Shown here piece by piece: positions 26,574-34,898 of a DNA stretch of 34,898 nt. The number at the start of each line of letters is the position of its first letter. The first letter of the stretch is position 1. The stretch is from an uncultured Ilumatobacter sp. (GTDB taxonomy: Bacteria; Actinomycetota; Acidimicrobiia; Acidimicrobiales; Ilumatobacteraceae): the NCBI GenBank assembly GCA_938044705.1, contig CALIOL010000025.1, positions 1 through 34,898 on the forward strand, given 5' to 3'. The position numbers and the translations under genes were made by a program. Below the pieces are notes generated by a model. That model was not told where the DNA came from. It searched no databases and worked only from the letters and a program-made list of their open reading frames with translations.

Positions 26574-27848
26574 ATGGCCATTTACACCGTCGGTCGCCGC
26601 CGCGTCATCGTCGGGCTGCTGCTCACCGCCGCCCTGCTCCTCACTCTCGACCTGCGCGGCAACGCTGTCCTCGACACAGTTCGCGACGGATTCTCGCGCG
26701 CCATGTCGCCGGTCGAACGCGCTGCGGACGTCGTGACCAACCCGGTACAGCGGGGTTGGAACTCGTACAACAACTACGACGACCTCGAGCGGGAGAATCA
26801 AGCGCTTCGCGACCAGCTTGACCGCCAGCGGGGTACCCAAGCTGCGGCCGAGGCGAGCATCATCGACTACAACCTGCTGCTTGCGTTGAACAACCTGCCG
26901 TCGCTCACGGGGATCCCGACTGCGAAGGCGCAGGTCGTCGGCGGAGCGACGAACAACATCGACCAGATCGTCGAGATCAACAAGGGAACCAACGACGGCA
27001 TCCGCCAAGGGATGGCGGTCGTCAATCAAGCGGGCCTGATCGGGAAGATCACGCAAGCGAACGCGACCACGTCCAAGGTCATGTTGGTGACCGATCCGCG
27101 CTACTCGATCGCCGTGGAGATCCTCGCCGGTACCGGCGAGACCAGCTCGCTCGACGACCTCGAGACCTCGAACACGACGCCGTCCGGCAACACCGAGGAA
27201 GAAATCGATCAGATCATCCTCGACGCAGTCGAATCGGACAACGACGATGCTGTCGAAGACGGTGCCGATGCCGAAACCGACGATGGAGACATCGATGGCG
27301 AGACCAACGATGGTGAGACCGACGATGGTGAACCAGCTGACGAGACTCCAGCCGACGTCTTCGCGAACGACATCGACCTGCCGCAGGCCGGTGACCTCCC
27401 CGATCCCGGCGTCGTCACGCCCGAGACCACGACCACGACACTGCCGCCTGCCGTGATCCCAGGCGAGGACGCTCCGCCGGTCACCGATCCCGACGGCAAC
27501 CCCATCGAGACGACCACCACCACGACCACGATCGTGGATCTCGAACCCGAGCAACTGGAGAAGGAGTTCGGCGAGATGCAGGGGCGAGGTGCGGGTCAGC
27601 TTCCGCAGATCCGCTTCCTTCAGGACATCCCGTCACTCGCGGTGCTCGAGGTCGGCGACCTCGTCGAAACGGCAGGGCCGTCCGAGAGTCTGGCGCCGCC
27701 CAACATTCCGGTCGGGCGAGTTATCAACCGCGCCGACCGCCCGGGCGTGGCTGGTCCGCTGTTGGAAATCGAGCTCTACGCCGACCTGGACAAGCTCAAC
27801 TTCGTTCGCGTCGTGCTGTTCCGGCCGCTGTCGGAAGCAGGGGAGTGA
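26574..27848 (+). CDS. mreC: Rod shape-determining protein MreC with long acidic/Thr-rich insertion
   Basis: N-terminal TM, coiled coil, VVGGATNNIDQIVEINKGTNDGIRQGMAVVNQAGLIGKI, C-terminal VGDLVETAGPSE...LPPNIPVGRV-like region; located between mreB and mreD. Confidence 0.92.
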   Translation: MAIYTVGRRRVIVGLLLTAALLLTLDLRGNAVLDTVRDGFSRAMSPVERAADVVTNPVQRGWNSYNNYDDLERENQALRDQLDRQRGTQAAAEASIIDYNLLLALNNLPSLTGIPTAKAQVVGGATNNIDQIVEINKGTNDGIRQGMAVVNQAGLIGKITQANATTSKVMLVTDPRYSIAVEILAGTGETSSLDDLETSNTTPSGNTEEEIDQIILDAVESDNDDAVEDGADAETDDGDIDGETNDGETDDGEPADETPADVFANDIDLPQAGDLPDPGVVTPETTTTTLPPAVIPGEDAPPVTDPDGNPIETTTTTTTIVDLEPEQLEKEFGEMQGRGAGQLPQIRFLQDIPSLAVLEVGDLVETAGPSESLAPPNIPVGRVINRADRPGVAGPLLEIELYADLDKLNFVRVVLFRPLSEAGE

Positions 27849-27858
27849 TCGATCGCCG

Positions 27859-28398
27859 ATGTTGGCGGCGATCGTCCGCAGCTCGCTGATCCGACTCGTC
27901 CCCGTCGGCATGGTGATGCTGGCACTGCAACGTACGGTCTTCGCAGAGATCGAAGTGTCAGGTGTGATCGTGCAGGTCGTGCTTGCGCTCGCCGCAGCGG
28001 CGGGCGCAGCGGGAGGCTCCGAACGAGGCGCCATGGCCGGCTTCACGCTCGGTGTCATGTTCGATCTCGTCGAGGGCACGCCGATCGGGTCGACGGCGAT
28101 CGCCTTCACGTTGGCGGGTGTCGTCGCTGGACTGCTTGCACTGATCGCTGCGGACCCGCAGTGGTGGCTCAGTGCGATCTTCGTGGGGCTCGGTGCGGCG
28201 GTCGGCGAAGCGATGCTTCCCGTCGTGCGGATATTCATCGGTGAAGAAGATCCTTGGCCGCCTCAGATGGTCAAAGTCGTCGCGATCGTGACGGTCGCAG
28301 CGACGGTGCTGAGCCCGCTCTTGGTCCCGCTCGGCCGATGGTGCCTGCGCATCCGCGGACCTGAGTGGAAAGCGCCAGCGGACTTGCCGTCGGTCTGA
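27859..28398 (+). CDS. mreD: Rod shape-determining protein MreD
   Basis: Multi-TM ORF (MLAAIVRSSLIRLVPVGMVMLALQRTVFAEIEV...GAMAGFTLGVMFDLVEGTPIGSTAIAF), positioned between mreC and mrdA. Confidence 0.85.
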   Translation: MLAAIVRSSLIRLVPVGMVMLALQRTVFAEIEVSGVIVQVVLALAAAAGAAGGSERGAMAGFTLGVMFDLVEGTPIGSTAIAFTLAGVVAGLLALIAADPQWWLSAIFVGLGAAVGEAMLPVVRIFIGEEDPWPPQMVKVVAIVTVAATVLSPLLVPLGRWCLRIRGPEWKAPADLPSV

Positions 28399-28534
28399 TC
28401 GCACGCTGCCGTCAGCCCGGATCCTTGGTCGCGACAGTGATCCTCGACGGGAGGTTTCGGTTCCGTGACTGATGGCTACAGGAGTTTTCGATTCGTGCCC
28501 GGCATTGCGGTTGTGTGACAGGCAGACTGTCTCG

Positions 28535-30787
28535 ATGGCTCTGGACAAGCGCACGGCGCGGCTGGGTGTGCTCGCGTTGGTCGGCACCATGTTGTTCGGC
28601 CTCGTCGGTGCTCGCCTGTGGTTTCTGCAGACCGTCGAGCAAGAGGCGCTCCAGCAAGAGGTGGAAGAAACGAAGCGCCGCACGGTGCCGCTGCTCCCCG
28701 AGCGCGGTCGAATCTTCGACGCCGAGGGACGAATCCTCGCGGACAACGAACGCGTGCTGACCGTCGGCGTCGACTGGGATTTCATGCGGCGTGACAGCGA
28801 CCGTGCTGAAATCTTCCGACGGCTGTCCGGCTGGGTCGACGTGCCGGTCGAAGAGATGGAGGAGCGTTTCCAGAGCGGCATCTACGAGCGCCTGCTGCCG
28901 TTCCCGGTGGCCGAGGACGTGGACGAGCCGACCGCCATCGCGATTCGCGAACGTGTCGAGGACCTGCCGGGCGTACAGATCCTCGAGCAATCTCGGCGGG
29001 TGTACCCGTATGCGCCGCTTGCGAGCCACGTCGTGGGGTACATGGGGCGAATCACGCCCGAGACCAAGGACGCGTACCTGGACCGCGGCTACCAGCTCAT
29101 CGAGCGCGTCGGGAAGTTCGGTATCGAGCTGTCGATGGAGGAGGAGCTCCACGGGACCCCCGGCTACGTGGTCTACGAGGTCGACAAGTCCAGCCGCATC
29201 GTCCGGGTGATCGAAGAGGTTCCTCCGGTCAATGGCAAGGACATCCAACTCACCATCGACCTCGATCAGCAGCAGTTCGCCGAGCAGGCACTGGAGTCGC
29301 AACTGAAGTTGCGACAGAACGAAGTGGCTCGCAACGGGCTCGACCCGGAGACGAACTTCGAAGAACGATTCTTCACCGACTTCCCCGAAGAGGTTCCGTT
29401 CAAGGCTCCGGCGGGTGCAGTCGTCGTGCAGAACCACGACAACGGCCACATCGTCGCGCTCGCCAGCTACCCGACGTTCGACAACCGGTGGTTCGAGTCC
29501 GATCTGAGCGGAGGTGTCTTCGAAGAAGTCTTCGACGCCACCGATGTCGCCGCCCTGGAGTACGACGAGAACGGCGAAGTGCTCCCCGAGAGCGTCAAGA
29601 TCGATCCTGATCGATCCACACTCGTGAATCGAGCAATCCAAGGCCGGTACAACCTCGGATCGACCTTCAAACCGTTCACTGCGTACGCAGCACTGCAGAA
29701 TGGGCTGTACAGCACCGAGGAGTACTACGTCGACACCGGGACCTACCGGATGACCTCGATCGACGAGAACAAGTGCAACTCCGGCGAGGTGCGCTGCGTG
29801 TTCCGGAACGCGACCTGTTCCGGTACGGGGCGACCGTGCGTGTACGGAGCCGTCGACGTCGAACTGGCGCTGGCGGTGTCGAGCGATGCGTTCTTCTACC
29901 GGATCGGCGAGCAGATCATGGAAGAGAACCCGGGCAACACGGCGCTCCTCCAAGAAAGCGTGCGGGCATTCGGCTTCGGTGCCGACACCGGAATCGACCT
30001 GCCATTCGAGTTCGACGGGACCGTCCCCGACGCGGAACTCAAGGCCCGCTATGCCGAACTCGGCGTGATCTCGGAGGATGAAGGCCGTGGATACTTCACG
30101 GGTGACAACGTGCAACTCGCGATCGGACAGGGATTGCTGTCAGCGTCGCCGTTGCAACTCGCCACGGGGTACTCGACGCTGGCCAACGGCGGGTTCGTGC
30201 TGCGTCCCGAGATCATCAAAGCGATCTACGAGCCAGGCGTTCCCGATGCGGCAGAACCCGGCTACGCCGACATCTCGCAGGGTCGGTTCGCGGAAGAGCC
30301 GAACCTGGGCGGCGACCTCGTTCGTCAGGTCCCGCTCTCCCCAGAGATCGGCGGGGAGATCACCCGAGGCCTTCGGCGCGTCATCACGGGTCCCGGCACG
30401 GTCAGCGACTACTACCACTCGACCACCGGGGAGAAGCTCTTCTTCAACTATCCGGCGAGTGCGATCCCGGTGGCGGGCAAGACCGGGACGGCTCAAGGCG
30501 CCGAGAACTACCCGTGGAACGACTCCTCGGCATTCGGTGCGTATTCGGTCGACCCTGAGCGGCCCTTCACCGCCACGGCGTACTTGGAAAAGGCGGGCTA
30601 CGGCTCGCAGGCCGCCGGTCCCGTCGTCAAGTGCATCTTCTTGCAGCTCTCCGGTATCGCTCCGGCGGACCCGGTCACGCTGTCGGACCCGCTCGACACG
30701 GACGTGTTGATTCCCGCAGAGCCCAAGAGCCTGGCCGATCAGTCGTGCTACGCCGGCCGATTCTCCGCGCAGCCCACGACAGAGTGA
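28535..30787 (+). CDS. mrdA: Penicillin-binding protein 2 (transpeptidase)
   Basis: TM anchor, PERGRIFDAEGRILADN, STFK active site (LGSTFKPFTAY), SSD, KTGT. Start at MALDKRTARLG. Confidence 0.93.
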   Translation: MALDKRTARLGVLALVGTMLFGLVGARLWFLQTVEQEALQQEVEETKRRTVPLLPERGRIFDAEGRILADNERVLTVGVDWDFMRRDSDRAEIFRRLSGWVDVPVEEMEERFQSGIYERLLPFPVAEDVDEPTAIAIRERVEDLPGVQILEQSRRVYPYAPLASHVVGYMGRITPETKDAYLDRGYQLIERVGKFGIELSMEEELHGTPGYVVYEVDKSSRIVRVIEEVPPVNGKDIQLTIDLDQQQFAEQALESQLKLRQNEVARNGLDPETNFEERFFTDFPEEVPFKAPAGAVVVQNHDNGHIVALASYPTFDNRWFESDLSGGVFEEVFDATDVAALEYDENGEVLPESVKIDPDRSTLVNRAIQGRYNLGSTFKPFTAYAALQNGLYSTEEYYVDTGTYRMTSIDENKCNSGEVRCVFRNATCSGTGRPCVYGAVDVELALAVSSDAFFYRIGEQIMEENPGNTALLQESVRAFGFGADTGIDLPFEFDGTVPDAELKARYAELGVISEDEGRGYFTGDNVQLAIGQGLLSASPLQLATGYSTLANGGFVLRPEIIKAIYEPGVPDAAEPGYADISQGRFAEEPNLGGDLVRQVPLSPEIGGEITRGLRRVITGPGTVSDYYHSTTGEKLFFNYPASAIPVAGKTGTAQGAENYPWNDSSAFGAYSVDPERPFTATAYLEKAGYGSQAAGPVVKCIFLQLSGIAPADPVTLSDPLDTDVLIPAEPKSLADQSCYAGRFSAQPTTE

Positions 30788-30827
30788 CGTTCGACGGCGT
30801 GTCTCACATCTACGATTCGGGACGTAC

Positions 30828-31979
30828 ATGACCGCGTCCTTCCTCTCCCGCAAGCCCGACTCCGGGCTCGGCAATATCAAGGCGAGTCCGGCCGACCCAA
30901 CGCGCAACATCGACTGGGTGTTGATGACGGCGCAGATCTTGCTGACCATCATCGGCTGTTTCGTCGTGTTCTCGACCTCGCGAACCCGCCTCGACGACGA
31001 GTTCGGTTTCGCAACTCGCCAGGTCGTCTTCGCGATCGCAGCGATGGTCGTGATGGCGGTGGTGATGAGTGCTGACTACGAGTTCTGGAAGGACAGAGCT
31101 CGCTCGTTGTACTTCATCACGGTCGTCAGCTTGGTGTTCTTGGTGCTGCTCGGCGTGGCGAGCGGTGAAGACCGCATCTCGTTCGACCTGGGCATCATCA
31201 ACGTGCAGCCAGCGGAGTTGGCGAAGTTCACGACGTTACTCATGCTCGCTGCGTTCTTGGCCGAGGAGCGAAGTGACGAGGTTTCCTATGCGAGGTTCCT
31301 CGGTGGCCTGATCATCGTCGGCGTCCCCTCGGTGTTGGTGATCGTTCAACCCGACCTCGGGTCGGCATCGGTCATCGTGTCGATCGCCATGGGGGTGCTG
31401 CTGGTCGCCGGCGCAAAGATCCGCTACATCTTCTTGATCTCGTTCCTGTCGATTGCCACGGTCGGAGCAGCGTTCCTCGGCAACCTCGTCAACTCGTACC
31501 AGGAAGCTCGCATCATCGCGCTGATCAACCCGAGCGCTGCTGGGGCGGACCAGACGTATCAGGCCGACAACGCGATGCGGGCGCTCGGCACCGGTGGGGT
31601 CTGGGGCAAAGGCTGGTTGAAGGGTCCGCTGACCAACGACGGCGACATCCCGGTCATGTGGGCCGACTTCCCGTTTGCTGCCGTCGGGGAACAATTCGGT
31701 CTCGTCGGCTGTGCTGCGGTCCTCGCGTTGATCGGCGTCTGTCTGGTTCGGATCTGGCGCATCGCTCACCTTTCCCGCGACCTGCTCGGCACGTACGTCT
31801 GTGCAGGCGTCTTCGTCATGCTGCTGTGGCAGACGTTCCAGAACGTCGGCATGACACTGAAGATCATGCCGGTCACCGGTTTGCCACTCCCGTTCATCAG
31901 CTATGGCGGTTCGGGTTTGATCGTGTACTTCGCGATGTTCGGCCTCGTGCAGAGCGTGCACATGCGACGCATGCGTTGA
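30828..31979 (+). CDS. rodA: Rod shape-determining protein RodA / FtsW-family SEDS protein
   Basis: Multi-TM SEDS protein: LGIINVQPAELAKF, VIVQPDLGSASV, GNIG-like NVGMTLKIMPVTGLPLPFISYGGSGLI. Confidence 0.94.
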   Translation: MTASFLSRKPDSGLGNIKASPADPTRNIDWVLMTAQILLTIIGCFVVFSTSRTRLDDEFGFATRQVVFAIAAMVVMAVVMSADYEFWKDRARSLYFITVVSLVFLVLLGVASGEDRISFDLGIINVQPAELAKFTTLLMLAAFLAEERSDEVSYARFLGGLIIVGVPSVLVIVQPDLGSASVIVSIAMGVLLVAGAKIRYIFLISFLSIATVGAAFLGNLVNSYQEARIIALINPSAAGADQTYQADNAMRALGTGGVWGKGWLKGPLTNDGDIPVMWADFPFAAVGEQFGLVGCAAVLALIGVCLVRIWRIAHLSRDLLGTYVCAGVFVMLLWQTFQNVGMTLKIMPVTGLPLPFISYGGSGLIVYFAMFGLVQSVHMRRMR

Positions 31980-32055
31980 TCCGACGGTCCGACGGGGAAG
32001 TTCCTCGCGCAAGTAAGCTGCGTCGCCAGTGATCGACACCGACGAATTCACCCCT

Positions 32056-32078
32056 TGGCCGGCCGTTGTCGGCGGCCA
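32056..32078 (+). promoter_or_regulatory. Stem-loop in the rodA-rne intergenic region
   Basis: TGGCCG[G]CCG-ttgt-CGGCGGCCA: 9 bp with one bulged G. Confidence 0.45.
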
Positions 32079-32227
32079 GGTGCCGGTGGTGGTGTCTGCA
32101 CGGACGACCCGCTCCATCAGCCGATGCGGCGGTACCTACACGAACGCCGGGATCCGCCCGAAGTGCGGCCTGATCCTGGCGACGGAGCGACGCCGATGCG
32201 TCCCGCTCCCGAGAAGGGACACCCTCC

Positions 32228-34186
32228 ATGGACAACGATCAGAGCATCGCTTCCGACACCGACGCCGAGTCCACGACTCCGGCTGACCCTCCCGCTCCCG
32301 ACAAGAAGACCGCAGCGTCGAAGTCACCGGCAAAGAAGGCTGCCGCAAAGAAGACCACGGCAAAGAAGACCGCAGCGAAGAAGGCTGCCGCAAAGAAGAC
32401 CGCAGCGAAGAAGACCACGGCGAAGAAGGCCACCGCCAAGAAGGCCACAGCAAAGCGGTCGGCGGCGGAATCTGAGGCTCCGGCAGCGTCACCAGCCCCA
32501 GATGGTCCCGTCGGTGGCGACAGCCGCAACGACGTCGAGCTCCCCGAGAAGATCTCCGAGGGACGGCCGTCCGCAGAGGCGTCCGAACGAGCGCTCGTGC
32601 GCAAGCCCAAGATCGGCGACACCATGCCGGTTCCGTCGGCCCCGCCGCCTCAGGCACAGCAGGGTGACGACGCGGACTCCACAGGTGGAGGCCAGAAGCG
32701 TCGCCGTCGCGGTGGCAAGGGCCGTGCGGGCGAAGGTGGGGGCGAGGAGCGTCAACCGAAGGCGAAGAAGGGTGGTCGCGATTCTGGTCGTCAAGGTGAA
32801 GGTGCCGGTAAGTCTGCGGGCAAGAAGCGCCGCGGCCGCGGCAAGGGCCGTGACCGGAGCGTCGACGACGAGGCAATGCTGGAACAGCGCAAGGGTCGCG
32901 AACGCAACGGCAAGCCCGTCGGGCGGTACTTCATGTGCGTCCAGGTGCGACCAGGTATGGCGCAGGTTGCTGTCATGGAAGGCCGCAACCTGATCGAGCA
33001 CTACGTCAGCCGGCCCGCCGACGACGTCGCCCAAATCCACGGGAACATCTACGTCGGCAAGGTCCAGAACGTGCTCCCGGGCATGGAAGCCGCGTTCGTC
33101 GACATCACGACACCCAAGAACGCCGTGCTGTATCGCAGCGACGTCCAGTACGACCCTGCCGACATCGAAGTCAAGGGCAAGAATCCGCGCATCGAGGACA
33201 TCCTCAAGAACAAGCAGCTGATTCTCTGCCAGGTCACGAAGAACCCGATCGCGCACAAGGGTGCCCGTCTGACCCAGGAGGTCTCGCTGCCGGGTCGTTT
33301 CGTGGTGCTCATCCCGAACTCGAAGACCTACGGCATTTCCAAGCGGCTGCCTGACGACGTTCGCAAGCGCCTGCGCAACATCTTGGACCGCGTGAAGCCG
33401 GAGGAGCACGGCCTGATCGTGCGAACGGCAGCCGAACACGCGACTGAAGACGAACTCGTCGCCGACATGACCGTGCTCCTGAAGCAGTGGGACGACGTCG
33501 AGAAGAAGGCGGCAAAGGCACAACGTCCTGCGCTGTTGTCACGAGAGCCCGAGTTGGCGGTGCGGGTGATCCGCGAAGAGTTCAGCACCGACTACCGCGG
33601 CGTGATGATCGACGACAAGCGCTTGTTCGAAGAGGTGCGCGACTACGTCCAGGCCTTCAATCCTGACCTGGCGGAGCGAATCGAGTACTACGACGCCGAA
33701 AAGGAAGGTCTGTCCTTGTTCGAGCGCCACCACGTGCACGAGCAGGTGCACAAGGCCCTGGACCGCAAGGTCTGGCTGCCGTCGGGTGGTTCGTTGATCA
33801 TCGAGCACACCGAGGCGCTCACCGTGATCGACGTGAACACCGGCAAGAACGTCGGAAAGTCCAATCTCGAAGAGACCGTGTTCCACAACAACATGGAGGC
33901 TGCCGTCGAGGTGGCGAAACAGCTCCGCCTTCGTGACATCGGCGGCATCATCGTGATCGACTTCATCGACATGGAGATCAAGGAGAACCGAGCCAAGGTC
34001 GCGGGCGCGCTGCGCGATGCGCTCGCTCGGGACAAGACCCGATCGCAGGTGTTCGACATCGGTGAGCTCGGGTTGATCGAGATGACGCGCAAGCGCATTG
34101 GCGAGGGCCTGCTGACCGAGTTCAGCGAGATCTGCCCCGACTGTGATGGTCGCGGCGTGCAAGTCGACCATTCCTTGCTGGAATGA
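32228..34186 (+). CDS. rne: Ribonuclease E/G family protein with Lys/Ala-rich N-terminal extension
   Basis: Core GNIYVGKVQNVLPGMEAAFVDI, LTVIDVNTGKNVGK, GGIIVIDFIDME, CPDCDGRG zinc-link; N-terminal KKAAAKKTTAKK repeats. Confidence 0.93.
   Translation: MDNDQSIASDTDAESTTPADPPAPDKKTAASKSPAKKAAAKKTTAKKTAAKKAAAKKTAAKKTTAKKATAKKATAKRSAAESEAPAASPAPDGPVGGDSRNDVELPEKISEGRPSAEASERALVRKPKIGDTMPVPSAPPPQAQQGDDADSTGGGQKRRRRGGKGRAGEGGGEERQPKAKKGGRDSGRQGEGAGKSAGKKRRGRGKGRDRSVDDEAMLEQRKGRERNGKPVGRYFMCVQVRPGMAQVAVMEGRNLIEHYVSRPADDVAQIHGNIYVGKVQNVLPGMEAAFVDITTPKNAVLYRSDVQYDPADIEVKGKNPRIEDILKNKQLILCQVTKNPIAHKGARLTQEVSLPGRFVVLIPNSKTYGISKRLPDDVRKRLRNILDRVKPEEHGLIVRTAAEHATEDELVADMTVLLKQWDDVEKKAAKAQRPALLSREPELAVRVIREEFSTDYRGVMIDDKRLFEEVRDYVQAFNPDLAERIEYYDAEKEGLSLFERHHVHEQVHKALDRKVWLPSGGSLIIEHTEALTVIDVNTGKNVGKSNLEETVFHNNMEAAVEVAKQLRLRDIGGIIVIDFIDMEIKENRAKVAGALRDALARDKTRSQVFDIGELGLIEMTRKRIGEGLLTEFSEICPDCDGRGVQVDHSLLE
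32303..32461 (+). repeat. Degenerate tandem repeat encoding (A/T)AKK units
   Basis: DNA units of the type gcaaagaagaccgcagcgaagaaggctgcc encode KKAAAKKTTAKKTAAKKAAAKKTAAKKTTAKKATAKKATAK. Confidence 0.85.
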
Positions 34187-34473
34187 GCGAGAGGCGTCGG
34201 TCGGTCAGCGTGTCGGGCCCGGACGGCGAGCCCCTGTCGAGGTCGCGCCGCATCGCCCTGGCGCTGGTCACTCATCCGCACACGGAGAAGTCGCTTCGTC
34301 GCGGCTTCCTGGTCAACCTGGTGTTTCTGATCGTGTACCTCGTGATCCTGGTCGGGAGTATCGGCGCGATCTCTGCGTTGCTGGCCTCGGTGGCAGCGAT
34401 CGTGGCCGTGTTCATCGGCGCTCGAGCGTGGGCGAACTGGGCGGTACTCAGAGAGATCTCGACGCAGTCCTGA
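34183..34473 (+). CDS. Small integral membrane protein (two predicted TM segments)
   Basis: ATG overlaps rne stop (ATGA); hydrophobic FLVNLVFLIVYLVILVGSIGAISALLASVAAIVAVFIGA. Confidence 0.7.
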   Translation: MSERRRSVSVSGPDGEPLSRSRRIALALVTHPHTEKSLRRGFLVNLVFLIVYLVILVGSIGAISALLASVAAIVAVFIGARAWANWAVLREISTQS

Positions 34474-34543
34474 CTCACCCGAGCGCAGCCTGCTCATTGC
34501 ACAAGATTCCGCGAACGTGGCGAACCGGAGCCACGGCAGGACA

Positions 34544-34549
34544 TACGCT
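34544..34549 (+). promoter_or_regulatory. Putative -10 box (TACGCT) for the HesB-like selenoprotein gene
   Basis: TACGCT with 7 nt to ATG; TAnnnT pattern. Confidence 0.35.
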
Positions 34550-34556
34550 CGACGTC

Positions 34557-34868
34557 ATGGAGATCCAGATCACGGACGAGGCACACAAGCTGCTGAAGAA
34601 GAAGGGCGGAACGATGTCGATCGACTTCATCCGCCCAACCGGTTGAGGCAAGGTCGCTGAGGTGTCGGTCGACACCAACGTCAAGAACAAGAACCTGTCG
34701 CCGTACCGCAAGCTGCGTCACGACCAGTTCAAAATCCTCATCACACCGCAGCTCATTGGCATGGCGGAGTCGCTGCGCGTCGTCACCAAAGGGGCGATAG
34801 CGAAGAAGCTGGCCGTGGAGTTCCAGGCGGCTCCGGGCGCCGACGACGGTTCGTGCGAGGTCTGCTGA
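34557..34868 (+). CDS. HesB-like / CC-Se-motif family selenoprotein; in-frame TGA at 34644-34646 read as Sec (residue 30 of 103)
   Basis: MEIQITDEAHKLLKKKGGTMSIDFIRPTG-U-GKVAEVSVDTNVKNKNLSPYRKLRHDQFKILITPQLIGMAESLRVVTKGAIAKKLAVEFQAAPGADDGSCEVC; the ORF track splits it into 34143..34646 and 34662..34868 in the same frame; a SECIS-like hairpin follows the TGA. Confidence 0.87.
34644..34676 (+). promoter_or_regulatory. Putative bacterial SECIS element for the HesB-like/CC-Se selenoprotein
   Basis: GGTGTC (34661-34666) - loop GGTC (34667-34670) - GACACC (34671-34676): perfect 6-bp stem, GG at loop start, loop begins 20 nt after the UGA. Confidence 0.78.
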
Positions 34869-34898
34869 GGCCGTTGCGGTGAGTTTGCGGCGGCCTGG

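Noticed and set aside
32303-32461. AAGAAG-type repeats as a CRISPR array
   Set aside because: In-frame coding repeat without spacers, encoding AKK units of RNase E/G.
32055-32993. 312-aa Arg/Pro-rich plus-strand ORF
   Set aside because: Out-of-frame shadow of the rne N-terminus repeats; not protein-like.
34662-34868. Independent 68-aa protein with GTG start
   Set aside because: Same frame as 34557..34646; better explained as the C-terminal part of the HesB-like selenoprotein.
1-34898. tRNA, rRNA, transposase, prophage or selABCD genes
   Set aside because: None recognised by reading; the Sec machinery required by the two selenoproteins must lie elsewhere in the genome.

Overview
This is a high-GC actinobacterial chromosome window; gene content and order suggest Acidimicrobiia/Ilumatobacter-like, but that placement is inference. 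The left half is accessory/metabolic: a GyrB/ParE-like N-terminus running off the left edge, a secreted SGNH hydrolase, a YceI protein, three overlapping cytochrome P450-family ORFs, an SDR, a DapB-like dehydrogenase, an amidase, two M14-type peptidases, an HNH nuclease, a nucleoside phosphorylase and an acyl-CoA synthetase. The right half is the conserved block tig-clpP-clpX-folC-ndk-mreBCD-mrdA-rodA-rne. The strongest signal is two genes the ORF track splits at an in-frame TGA that read best as selenoproteins. The first is a UGSC-family protein (14759..15304, Sec at codon 93, motif H-U-G-S-C). The second is a small HesB-like / CC-Se-motif protein (34557..34868, Sec at codon 30, motif T-G-U-G-K). 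In both, coding resumes in frame after the TGA and a bacterial-SECIS-like hairpin with G at the start of its apical loop lies at suitable spacing. Other notable observations: a P450 paralog lacking the heme-ligating Cys; ATGA coupling of the UGSC gene to a Cys-rich partner; a roughly 150-aa acidic/Thr-rich insertion in MreC; an H1-like Lys/Ala repeat on RNase E/G; a His-Asp tail on trigger factor; and recurrent TAnnnT boxes 6-8 nt upstream of start codons, suggesting leaderless transcription.
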